From Candidatus Angelobacter sp. Gp1-AA117 (GTDB lineage Bacteria; Acidobacteriota; Terriglobia; Terriglobales; Acidobacteriaceae): DNA of 64,000 nt. Shown one piece after another: positions 44,201 to 53,401 of this stretch. Numbering within the stretch: the stretch's first letter is position 1; every line of letters begins with the position of its first letter. The notes under the pieces are model-generated. The model searched no databases and had not been told where the DNA came from. It worked only from the letters and a program-made list of their open reading frames with translations. The stretch spans positions 38,852-102,851 of the forward strand of contig QHVI01000027.1 of assembly GCA_003223515.1 (NCBI GenBank). Reading direction: 5' to 3'. The translations under genes and the position numbers were made by a program.

Positions 44201-44295
44201 TTGGTAAATGAGTAATTTGGTAAGTGGGTAAATTTGAAAAAGCTAGAACACTTTGGTGTTCATTTACCCATTTACCAAATTACCCACTTAACCAA
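44201..44295. repeat. Long imperfect inverted repeat (GGTAAATGGGTAA family)
   Basis: The left arm 44201-44233 (TTGGTAAATGAGTAATTTGG...) and right arm 44262-44295 are inverted copies with few mismatches, around a 28-nt centre. The unit GGTAAATGGGTAA recurs at the 3' end of rsmI (38716-38740) and, in C-rich form, near 32095-32125. A dispersed repeat, possibly also ending transcripts. Confidence 0.65.
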
Positions 44296-44300
44296 TTCCC

Positions 44301-44771
44301 TCAGGCTCTTTTCTTCTTCGAGGAACTTTCCTTCTCTTCCCAGGCTCGCTTGGGGCGCTGGGATTCCGGCAGGTCGCGGTCCTGAACGCGGTCGTAAACG
44401 TAGCGATCGCTCACGGTACCCAGCGATTCGTTGTAGAGGCTGACGGCGCCGATAGCTTCGCGCAGCTCTTCCGAAAACTGGTGGATGGCCTTGAGGTGAT
44501 CGGCCGTGGCTGGAATCTCGGTCTTGGTGGTCTTGAGAAACTTCTGGTATCCCTTGTCGATCAGGCGCGAAATCTCGCCGCCGATCAGGTAGCCGGGACG
44601 GGCAAAGACACGGGTACTTCCATCATCGGCCTTTTCGATGGCTGCCGAGGAATTCAGCTTCTTCAGAAAGACGCGGTTCTGAGTTCCCGGCGCGTCCAGA
44701 ATGTCAAAGCCGTGTTCCCGAAGCCAGTTTACGGCTTCCTCGTAGGTCCGTTGCTGAGGTTTCTTTGCCAT
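44301..44771 (-). CDS. Hypothetical protein with charged C-terminus
   Basis: 156 residues from ATG 44771 (MAKKPQQRTYEEAVNWLREH); longer starts to 44819 or 44891 add atypical sequence. Positions 10-60 predict a small alpha-beta unit (YEEAVNWLREHGFDI..RVFLKKLNSSAAIEKAD) that looks like a substrate-binding strand set, followed by a long helix (HLKAIHQFSEELREAIGAVSLYNE) and a basic tail (SSSKKKRA). No catalytic motif or TM helix. It is similar in style to conserved acidobacterial hypotheticals, but I cannot name a family. Confidence 0.6.
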   Translation of the reverse strand: MAKKPQQRTYEEAVNWLREHGFDILDAPGTQNRVFLKKLNSSAAIEKADDGSTRVFARPGYLIGGEISRLIDKGYQKFLKTTKTEIPATADHLKAIHQFSEELREAIGAVSLYNESLGTVSDRYVYDRVQDRDLPESQRPKRAWEEKESSSKKKRA

Positions 44772-45031
44772 GTTGTCACCCGCAGATGGGATTGCTCCTT
44801 CGCTCAAACTGTTGCCCATGATGAAGACGGATTGATAACTCTCGCACAACCAGGCAGATATGAGCAACATTACTGTTGTCCAGAGTGCCACCCCTCAACC
44901 TTAGTGCCTGTCCTTTTTTCCCGAAACGGGAACTAAAAAGCCGTTTATCTCTATGTTTCTATTGAGCAATTCTGGTTTCCGAAGCATAATCTTCAACCAG
45001 AGCCCAGACATTCTTCAGGAGTCCCAGCAAC

Positions 45032-47490
45032 ATGATGAAATCCTTTATTCATTATCTCTTCGTTTGCCTTGCGGTAGCCGGAGTGTCCCAGGCGCAGACC
45101 GGTCCAGGCGCTCTGGCCAACAATGAACCCTCGTATTTGAATCTCCGCAACATTCATGTCGGGCAGGAAACGATTCACGTAAAGAACTTCACGCTCAAGC
45201 GCGATGTGGGCATATTCCTGTTTAAGAACGGAGTCTTCCGTCTGCTGGAGCCGGTAAAGGGGAAAATTACCGGCGCGGTGTTCAGCGGTGAAGCTACGTT
45301 TGATCTCAAGCCTCCAATTCCGGTGGAGCAGAAGTATCTTGCCATCCTCACTAAGGGCCAGCCGTACCAGGAAAATTTTGGCGGCGCTCTCCTCAGATTT
45401 ACCGATGGCACAGAAGAGGAGCTCAGAAAGGCTGCGGTCACCGATTCGACGCCCGATTCCGGAGAAGGCAACGGCGTGCTGGCGGAAGTGCAGCAACAAC
45501 TCAAGAAAAAGCTGAAGACCAATCTGGAAGCGCGTCTTCTTGAGGATGTATTGAGTTCCCACCAGGGAGAAAAATTTATCGCCTTCATCAAGGGCCGGAA
45601 TTACAGCAACAAAACCATCTTTGACATCGATCCTCATGGCACGATGAAGCCGGAAGAGGTCTCGCTGCTTACCTGGGACGACGCCCATGCGGGACTGTGG
45701 ACGGTTTTTCATTACTCCAAAGAGTATGCCGCCGGTACCGCCAGCAGTTCTGAGCAGAATGATCCTTTCCGAATCGACCATCAGAAGCTGGATATTTCTA
45801 TCAACAAGTCTGCATACCTGACCGGCGTTGCCGAAACTACAATTACCGCCGCCCAGCACGGAGTCGTTGTTCTCGGCCTGGACCTGTTTCCAACTCTCAG
45901 AGTGGATGCAGTGACCGGAGACAAAGGCCAGCCTCTGCACTTCATTCAGGAAGATAAAGACAGGGATGCCGACTTTGCTGTTGTGCTGCCCAGGGAATTG
46001 AAAAAAGGCGAGAGCTATACCTTCACCACCCGTTACAGCGGCAAAGATGCGATTTCCAATGAAGGCGGCGGAAACTACTACCAGATGGCATCGGCACGGG
46101 ACAGTTGGTACCCGGGGTTGAGTTTTTGGTCTTTTGCCCGCTATGACATGACCTTCCATGTGCCTAAGGGCATGCAGTTAGTAGCCACCGGTAAGCTGGT
46201 GCGCAACGTCGAAGAGGGGAATGAATCAGTGAGCGAATGGACTACGGATGTACCCCTGGTAGCCGCCGGATTCAACTTTGGCAAATTCAAACGCGAGCAG
46301 GGAAAACCTTTCAAGCAGCCCTACATTCTCGAAACTTATGTAAATCCGGAGCCGCCTGATGTGATTAAAGACCTTCAGCATTCCGGAGATGAGTTTGAAG
46401 CTTCAGGAAAAGGGCATGTTATCTGGCTAAAGACTCTGGGAAGCATGAGTACTGTAAGTCTGATGAAGAAAGCCATGGGTGAGGCGCAGCTCGCAGTCGA
46501 GTTGTATACAGAATATTTCGGAGAAGCGCCCTATAAGCGTCTGGCCATGACTCAGCAGACCTCACCCTCCTTTGGCCAGTCTTTTCCCGGCCTGGTGTTC
46601 CTGCCGATCACCTATTTCTTTGATTCCACCACCCGTCACCAGCTTGGATGGGAAGATGCTCATGGATACTTCAAAGTGGTTGGTCCGCACGAGATTGCGC
46701 ACCAATGGTGGGGAAATACGGTAGGGCTGAGCTCCTATCGTGATCAATGGCTCAGCGAAGGCTTTGCGGATATGTCGGCGTCATTGTTCCTGCAGGCGTT
46801 TTACACGCAGCATGGCCTCGATGACTATCACAAGTTCTGGGCCGATCAGCGCTGGCTGCTTACGCAGAAGAACAAAGAGGGCAAGCGTCCCATTGACGTT
46901 GGTCCGCTCAGTCTCGGCTACCGCTTGGACAACGCGAAAACCGGGTTCGATGTAGCTACGTCCCTGATTTATCCCAAGGGCGCCTATGTGCTGCAGATGG
47001 TGCGTTTCATGTTGCGCGATGAAAGCGTGCAGGATCCTGACACGCATTTCAAGGCGCTCATGCACGAATTCGCAAAGAATTATGCCAACCGCAGTGCCAG
47101 CACTGAAGACTTCAAGGCGATCCTGGAAAAATACATGACGCCCGAGATGGATATCGACAGTAACCACAAGATGGACTGGTTCTTCAACCAGTATGTCTAC
47201 GGCACCGAATATCCCAGCTATCGATTGAGCACTCTTTCAGCACAGACGCCAGTGGCGATGTGGTGCTCAAGATCAAACTGACTCAGTCTGACGTGAGCAA
47301 TGAATTCGCCATGCTGGTGCCGCTCTATCTGGAACTGAGCAATGGCAAGGTGGCCCGCCTGGGCTCAGCACGACTGATTGGGAACCATACTTTCGAGCAG
47401 ACGATCCCGCTCAAAGGCCTGAAGGAAAAACCAAAGCGCGCCGTGATTGCCTATTACGACGATGTGTTGGGCAGCATTGAATCCCGGTAA
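45032..47490 (+). CDS. M1-family (gluzincin) peptidase, frameshifted near 3' end
   Basis: Signal peptide (FIHYLFVCLAVAGVSQAQ), then a long N-terminal beta region and a zinc aminopeptidase domain. HEIAHQWWG (about 553-561) gives the HExxH zinc site and LSEGFADM the distal Glu ligand. GQSFPGLVFLP stands for the GAMEN-like substrate loop. Frame 1 ends at TGA 47281 with an atypical tail; from about 47240 the +1 frame continues (VVLKIKLTQSDVSNEFAMLV) to TAA 47490, giving a natural C-terminal beta domain. One indel between 47226 and 47247 separates the two. It is either a sequencing error or a recent mutation. Periplasmic peptidase. Confidence 0.85.
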
Positions 47491-47529
47491 TCAAGCGCTC
47501 ACTTGAACCCAAAAGCCGACAGCCGAAAT

Positions 47530-47576
47530 AAAACCGGCGCCTTTATTCTCCCCCGAGATAATCCGGCGCCGGTTTT
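47530..47576 (+). terminator. Hairpin after M1 peptidase
   Basis: AAAACCGGCGCC and its complement form a 12-bp stem with a 23-nt loop, ending in TTTT. It lies 40 bases past the M1 stop and could act on either strand. Confidence 0.7.
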
Positions 47577-47918
47577 AATGTCCTCCACAAGAGCAGGAGA
47601 ACCAGGCCGCTCATCTGCTCGGCCAAACTTCTTCGCCGGAGGAATGACCGGCGAAAACCATTGCCAAAAAGATGCCGTGAGACTGTTATCCGGGTCAACA
47701 ACAAAGGACAGGCGGTATTTACTTAGTCGGTAACTAACTATAGGCGTAATCTTTCCTCAGACTGATGTATACTGACGCCGATTCATAGCGGAGCTGTTTT
47801 ATTAATTATTACTAAGTTCCGCAAAGGGCTGTGGGGGCAGCTCTGATTCCAGGGTACTGCGGGAACAGATATTCCCAGCTTATACCTTGACCGGCGGTTG
47901 GCCGGTGGGGAGGTCCGT

Positions 47919-49019
47919 ATGGACCTGATATTTATTCGTATTGTTTTTATCGCAGTTGTTGCAATCGCTTGCTGGCAACTCCAGCCTTTCGGCCTGTCGA
48001 AGTTCTCTGCGCCATTTGCGGGTGTTATAGGAGTCATCATTGGACTGGCCGTAGTGGCGTTTGAAGCCCGGCTGCGTGTGGTCAGCCTCAAACGGCTGAT
48101 CGGCGCAGTCATTGGCAGCATCCTGGGCATTCTGGGCGCGTATCTCTTCAGCGTTGTCATCCGCAACAGCATCCAGCACGACAACACGCAACGTTTCCTG
48201 CAACTTATGGTCATGCTGCTGATGTCGTATGTTGGCCTGATTGTCGGGGCGAACAAGGGAGACCTGCTGAATCTGGCTGCCCTGGGTGGCCTCTTCGGCG
48301 CTGAGAAGCAGGGACGCAAGAGCTTCAAAATTCTGGATACCAGCGTAATCATTGACGGCCGCATCGCCGATATCGCGGAGACCGGGTTCATGGACGGCAT
48401 CCTTGTGATCCCGCAGTTTGTGCTGCGGGAGCTGCAACTGGTGGCCGATTCCGCGGACTCGCTCAAGCGCAACCGTGGCCGCCGCGGGCTGGATATCCTC
48501 CAGCGCATCCAGAAGATCGTCACGGTCAGCGTCCAGATCGTGGAGGACGATTTTCCCACCGTCCGCGAGGTGGATTTGAAGCTGATCGAACTGGCCAAGG
48601 TGTACGAAGCCAAGATCATCACCAATGACTTCAACCTGAATAAAGTGGCGCAGCTTCAGGGTGTGGAAGTGCTCAACATCAATGAACTGGCCAACGCGCT
48701 GAAACCCATTGTCCTTCCGGGAGAGACCATGCGTGTCTTTATCCTGAAAGAAGGCAAGGAGTATAACCAGGGCGTCGCCTACCTCGATGATGGCACCATG
48801 GTGGTGGTGGACAACGCCCGCAAGCTCATCGGCAAGAACGTGGACATTGCCGTGACTTCAGTGTTGCAGACTACGGCCGGGAAGATGATCTTCGGCAAGT
48901 ATGACGAGCGCATGCGGCCTCCGGAGCGCATTGAGCCCAAGACGGAAACCGGGAAGCACGAGCTGCGCAAGGCCCAGCCGATCATTGTGGAGCCCGCGCC
49001 GCATACGCAGCCGGAATGA
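47919..49019 (+). CDS. Membrane PIN-TRAM domain protein (YacL-like)
   Basis: 366 residues from ATG 47919 (GGGGAGG upstream; the longer frame to 47898 lacks a site). Four TM helices (about 3-110) anchor it. A PIN nuclease domain (about 135-265) follows with the acidic residues in [20 protein letters not shown] and [15 protein letters not shown] domain (about 275-340; [21 protein letters not shown]) should bind RNA. YacL-type proteins are widespread, usually near cysteine/isoprenoid genes, and may process RNA at the membrane. Monocistronic here. Confidence 0.9.
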   Translation: MDLIFIRIVFIAVVAIACWQLQPFGLSKFSAPFAGVIGVIIGLAVVAFEARLRVVSLKRLIGAVIGSILGILGAYLFSVVIRNSIQHDNTQRFLQLMVMLLMSYVGLIVGANKGDLLNLAALGGLFGAEKQGRKSFKILDTSVIIDGRIADIAETGFMDGILVIPQFVLRELQLVADSADSLKRNRGRRGLDILQRIQKIVTVSVQIVEDDFPTVREVDLKLIELAKVYEAKIITNDFNLNKVAQLQGVEVLNINELANALKPIVLPGETMRVFILKEGKEYNQGVAYLDDGTMVVVDNARKLIGKNVDIAVTSVLQTTAGKMIFGKYDERMRPPERIEPKTETGKHELRKAQPIIVEPAPHTQPE

Positions 49020-49248
49020 GCAGCTAGCAATTAGCAACTGGCAAAAGCTTTAACCGCAGAGGGCGCAGAGCGGCTTAAGGAATCAGCCCGCGAAGCGGGC
49101 GAAGGAAGTTGGCCCAACGCGTAAGCGTTGGGGCAAAGAACGAGAACGAAAAAATAGCCCGATGGGGCGGCACAGATCTCATGCCGGGATGACTGACTGT
49201 GTGAGTAAGCGGTATCGAACGATTCAGTGAGCCGGGAGTTGTACCCAA
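49020..49248. other. Intergenic with dispersed CGCAGAGG repeat copy
   Basis: No gene. CCGCAGAGGGCGCAGAGCGG near 49052 belongs to the dispersed repeat family, and CCCGCGAAGCGGG (49088-49100) is a short hairpin. The promoter of the receptor-like gene must lie at the right. Confidence 0.45.
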
Positions 49249-51696
49249 GTGTCTTCAGTCATCAACGTTCGTCTTCTCGTTTGTGTGTTGCTGTTCTGCA
49301 GCTTTGCATTCAGTACACAGAAAGTTGTGCCTGCGCCACCCGGCGTGCTTCAGGTTCGCGTCATTGCCCACAACGCGGTTTTATCCACGAAAATAACTGT
49401 TCAGCGCGATAACGCTACGGTCGCTTCGGCTGTGGTCAACACCGACGGAGAGGCGAACATCTCTCTTGCTCCCGGCAGCTATAAGGTCATGGTTCAGCAG
49501 GAAGGCTTCTATCCTGCCACTGCCGAAAAGGTGCTGATTTCTTCAGGACAGACCACACCGCTGGAAGTTCATCTTCAGGAGGTGCGCACGCATACTGAAG
49601 AAATTGAGGTGGCGGCGCAGGCATCTCCCATTGATCCACAGCAGACCCCGGCAACGCAAACGCTTACCGGGGAAGACATCACCAACATTCCTTATCCGAG
49701 CACCCGCGATTACCGCAATATTCTGCGTTTTATTCCCGGAATCGTCGTGGATAACAACGGCGGCCCGCACGTCCTGGGGGGCCTAGGCCAACAGACCCAG
49801 GATTACCTCGACGGCTTTGAAATCAGCCAGCCCACCGGTGGACTCGCACTGCGGCTGAATCCTGATTCGCTGCGCAAGATCAATGTGGAGACCAGCCGCT
49901 ACTCGGCGCAGTTCGGCAAAGGCTCCGCCGGGCTGGCCTCCTTTGAAACCTACGATGGCGGCAACCAGTTTCATTTCAACGCGACCGATTTCGTTCCTAC
50001 CTTCCAGACGACCAAGGGATTGCATTTCAATAACTGGACGCCGCGCGCCTCCTTCTCCGGTCCGATCATTCACAATAAAGCGTGGTTCCTGCTCTCTCAT
50101 GAAGGCGAAAACGATCTCACGATTATCGATGAGTTGCCGGCAGGCCAGGATACGGGCCGGGTATGGCGGACCGCCGATCTGGCCAAGCTGCGGGTCAACC
50201 TGAGCCCCAGCAATGTGCTGATGGTGGATGGCGTGATGGACCTGTTCGATGGCGAGCATGCCGGGATCTCGTTTTTCAATCCGGTGAATGCGACCGTGAA
50301 CCAGAAGTCCGCGCTCCATGTGCTCGCAGCCAAAGACCAGATTACCTTCGCTAAAGACAGCATGGTGGAGTTCGGCTTCGGATTTCTGCGCGCCCACTCC
50401 ACTGAAGTCCCGCTGGGGACCCAGCCGGAATTCCTTACACCGGATGGAATCCTGGGGAACTTCTATCGCTCGCAGGCCAACTGGTCAGACCGCATTCAGG
50501 GCTTCTCGAACGTATTCCTTCATCCCCTGAACTGGCACGGCTCGCACCACCTGGCGTTCGGGACCGCAGTCGACCGCGTGGACAGTTACAGCTTCGTAGC
50601 GCGCAAGCCGCTGATCATTCAGGATCTGAGCGGCGCAACCGTTCGCGAAATCCTCTTCGATAATGCTCCGGCTTCCAGGCTGCATAGCGTAGAACCAAGC
50701 GCTTACGTGCAGGATCGCTGGTCGCCGGTGCAGCGCCTGATGATCGATGCGGGCCTGCGCTGGGATGCCGATACCTTCATCGACCGCAACATGATTTCAC
50801 CCCGGTTAGCGGGAACCTACCTGCTGCACCAGGCGAGCGAAACCAAGATCAGCGCCGGCGTAGGCGTCTACTATGACCGCACAAACCTGAGCATGCTCAG
50901 CCGCACGCTCCAGGGATCGCGCAGTGACTTATTCTTTGACGATACCGGCAGCCTCACCCACCTTCCGCTGGTTACATCGTTTGCAGTGGATCAGGATCAT
51001 CTGCTCATGCCGCGCTTCACCAACTGGAGTGCCGGCATCGAACGCCGCATGCCCGCCCGCATCTATGCCAGGCTCGACTACATCAGCCGCAGCGGAGAGC
51101 ACGGATGGGGCTTTGAAGACCAACTCAGCGGCACTTCGGTTCTCAGGAACAGTCGCGAAGACAGATACCATGCCGTGCAATTGACCCTGCGGCGCGAAAT
51201 CAAGCACGGCTATCCGGTGATGGTGGCCTATACCCGTTCTTACGCGCATACCAATGAAGTGCTCGACTTCGGCCAGGACAACCCGGTCTTTTCCAACCAG
51301 CTCAGCGGACCTTTGCCCTGGGACGCTCCCAACCAGATCACCTCCTGGGGATTTCTGCCGCTGCCCTCATTCTGGAAATTCAGGAATTTCGATTTTGCCT
51401 ATTCAACGACCTGGCACAGCGGCTTCCCGTTCTTCACCGTCGACCAGTTCCAGCAACTGGTGGACGGCCCTGCGGCGCATCGCTTTCCGTATTACTTCAC
51501 CTTAAATCCTGCGCTGGAAAAGAAGTTCAACTTTCACGGCTACCGCTGGGCTCTGCGCGCCGGCATCGATAACGTAACCAACAGCAAAAATCCTGCTTTT
51601 GTGGACAACAACATCAATTCGACGACCTATCTCCAGTTCGGCACCTTCAGCCACCGCACCTTCAACGCCCGCATTCGCCTGCTCGGGCAGCAATAA
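49249..51696 (+). CDS. TonB-dependent receptor-like (Oar-type) protein
   Basis: 815 residues with a signal peptide (VRLLVCVLLFCSFAFS). Residues about 32-115 form a carboxypeptidase-regulatory beta domain (GVLQVRVIAHNAVLSTKITV, LAPGSYKVMVQQEGFYPA). A plug domain follows (about 120-230; TPATQTLTGEDITNIPYPST). Strand-rich sequence to the end forms the barrel, ending with a terminal Q residue pattern. The first half matches acidobacterial Oar-like receptors, but the barrel (about 570 residues) is on the short side. Substrate unknown. Start GTG 49249 is a guess; the frame has no strong ribosome site. Confidence 0.8.
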   Translation: MSSVINVRLLVCVLLFCSFAFSTQKVVPAPPGVLQVRVIAHNAVLSTKITVQRDNATVASAVVNTDGEANISLAPGSYKVMVQQEGFYPATAEKVLISSGQTTPLEVHLQEVRTHTEEIEVAAQASPIDPQQTPATQTLTGEDITNIPYPSTRDYRNILRFIPGIVVDNNGGPHVLGGLGQQTQDYLDGFEISQPTGGLALRLNPDSLRKINVETSRYSAQFGKGSAGLASFETYDGGNQFHFNATDFVPTFQTTKGLHFNNWTPRASFSGPIIHNKAWFLLSHEGENDLTIIDELPAGQDTGRVWRTADLAKLRVNLSPSNVLMVDGVMDLFDGEHAGISFFNPVNATVNQKSALHVLAAKDQITFAKDSMVEFGFGFLRAHSTEVPLGTQPEFLTPDGILGNFYRSQANWSDRIQGFSNVFLHPLNWHGSHHLAFGTAVDRVDSYSFVARKPLIIQDLSGATVREILFDNAPASRLHSVEPSAYVQDRWSPVQRLMIDAGLRWDADTFIDRNMISPRLAGTYLLHQASETKISAGVGVYYDRTNLSMLSRTLQGSRSDLFFDDTGSLTHLPLVTSFAVDQDHLLMPRFTNWSAGIERRMPARIYARLDYISRSGEHGWGFEDQLSGTSVLRNSREDRYHAVQLTLRREIKHGYPVMVAYTRSYAHTNEVLDFGQDNPVFSNQLSGPLPWDAPNQITSWGFLPLPSFWKFRNFDFAYSTTWHSGFPFFTVDQFQQLVDGPAAHRFPYYFTLNPALEKKFNFHGYRWALRAGIDNVTNSKNPAFVDNNINSTTYLQFGTFSHRTFNARIRLLGQQ

Positions 51697-53118
51697 ATAC
51701 AAGGGCTTCAACGCAGAGCAAACGCCAAAGCCTTACCACGGAAGCCGCTGTGTCCACGGAGAAGGCTGAAGAGAGATTTGCTTAGAGTGATTCCAGTAAA
51801 GCTATAGTCCAAGATGGACTGGGAATATGTAGGGCATATAGAGAGCATGGAAAATTTCAGTTCCTGGCCTCCAATTGCCAGCCCAACTGGCCGCGTCGTC
51901 GTTTATGACCGTCAGAGATCAATCAGGCAAATGAAGCGGAACACGGAACAAACGGTGTTAACTCTTTTGGCTGCAATAGATCCGGTGTTCCGGTTGCCGT
52001 TTCCTGTTCCGGTACAGAAGCGGAACAGCCTTTCTGACGACCGGAATTGGGAGACACTTCCACAACCCTGCACAAAGATCAGGATTGCAGGTGAAATAAG
52101 GCCAACACCGTCACCGGCCCACAAGATATCTGTGAGCCGCATGACGGTGTGACAAGCCCTCTCCACCCCAAGGCACACGACTGCCGGTTGGGCAAGGGAG
52201 TCTAATCGATATTCAGTTTTCAAAGAGCAGATACAGCCCCGCCACCTGGGTGACGCTATAATAATACTACTATAGCGACTGAAAAGTCAAGGCGCAAGAG
52301 AACAAAATCAAGAATCATGCCCGCCTTGCCGCATATATGCGTGGGGATAAATGCTTAGTTGAGGCTTTCACGCTGCCAGGAGAGCAGAGAGGTGAATCCA
52401 GTAATAATCCTGAAGTTTGCGCCCTTACATGCCTCTTTTATTTGGCGATAGCCCTTCTGATTGAAGCTGGCTATCTTTATGGAAATAGTATTCAATCAGT
52501 GACATGCAACAGTTTCAATATCAATGGCTTAAGAGCAATAAAATTCCACAAAAATCAATAAGCATTTTGAATGTGGTTCGGGACCAGGGAAATCGACCTG
52601 GAGATAAACCCTTTAGATTCATCGTCGGAAAAACTAGATGGTGTTGAGGTGTGTTGATCTTGGAGGCTTTCGATGTCGCACTGTTGCCAGCAGTCGCCAT
52701 CCAGTACCTTGCTTGGAAATGTAAATCATTGATTTCAAAAAACCTGCTAGGTAAACTCAACGGGCGGCCCCCTGACGTTGCAACAGATAGTTCGAGCAGT
52801 GAAGTCAATTCCTGGTGATCGCAATTGGCCAGCTCTGCTAAAAGTTAAAAAGTCCTTGGGACATGAAACACTTTTGGTTCCCATTGCACTATCAATAGAG
52901 GAATCAGTTCCGAAAGGCCGTGGCTTGATCAATTGGCCGGAGAGTCGGCCATCTGCAATATGAGTTGTCTCCGTTCCAGACGACCCAAGAGACTCAAAAA
53001 ATAGCTTATGCGCGGCCGACTAAGCTCTTTCCGGTGAAGCAGACCGTGACTCTGGATCATGAATCAGGACAGGCACTCCTATTAACGCGTCGTAAGCATT
53101 CTGTACCAGAGATAAATT
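51697..53118. other. Low-GC accessory stretch without supported gene
   Basis: Over 1.4 kb of AT-richer DNA. Frames at 51814-52152 (plus), 51912-52223 (minus) and 52778-52963 (plus) lack ribosome sites and recognisable domains. A dispersed repeat copy is near 51712-51765, and a promoter-like palindrome CGCTATA-N10-TATAGCG is at 52254-52277. It probably holds decayed DNA of a mobile element. Confidence 0.4.
52254..52277. promoter_or_regulatory. Palindrome CGCTATA-N10-TATAGCG
   Basis: Perfect 7-nt inverted arms with a 10-nt A/T-rich centre containing TATAATAAT. It could be an operator over a -10 element, or a hairpin. No clear gene starts next to it. Confidence 0.3.
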
Positions 53119-53277
53119 ATGAGAGCCGCAAAGATAGGGAAGGCGCTGCGATTGATATCCATATTCCTGCTCGGGGAAATTGGCTTATGGATTATGGTGC
53201 TTCTGAACAGCCATGGGCTAGGTTTTTTATGGGGCCTTGCAATGATTCCCTACAGTCTATACCGGTTTGTGAAATAG
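53119..53277 (+). CDS. Small membrane protein, 52 residues
   Basis: ATG 53119 to TAG 53277. Basic N-terminus (MRAAKIGKALRL), then two hydrophobic segments (ISIFLLGEIGLWIMVLL about 13-29 and LGFLWGLAMIPYSLY about 34-48) with a HG turn between, then RFVK. The balance of positive ends and hydrophobic helices is typical of real small membrane proteins. The ribosome site is poor, and the 3' end overlaps an inverted repeat. Could be a toxin or a leader of the downstream gene; function unknown. Confidence 0.35.
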   Translation: MRAAKIGKALRLISIFLLGEIGLWIMVLLNSHGLGFLWGLAMIPYSLYRFVK

Positions 53278-53354
53278 TGTACCGCATACCTGGCTGTTAA
53301 ATATCTGATTCTAAAGAAGATTGCGTCGGCACACTATTTGCTAAACCGGTATAG
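53257..53354. repeat. 24-bp imperfect inverted repeat, 50-nt centre
   Basis: 53257-53280 (CTATACCGGTTTGTGAAATA...) and 53331-53354 (...TAAACCGGTATAG) are inverted copies with about 3 mismatches in 24. The repeat starts in the 3' end of the small membrane ORF and ends 48 bases before the start of the next gene. May be a transcript end, an operator pair or MITE-like ends. Confidence 0.6.
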
Positions 53355-53401
53355 TTCTTTTTCTGCCGCTCAGGCGAGAAAAGAACCTGCCCATATTGGG
53401 G

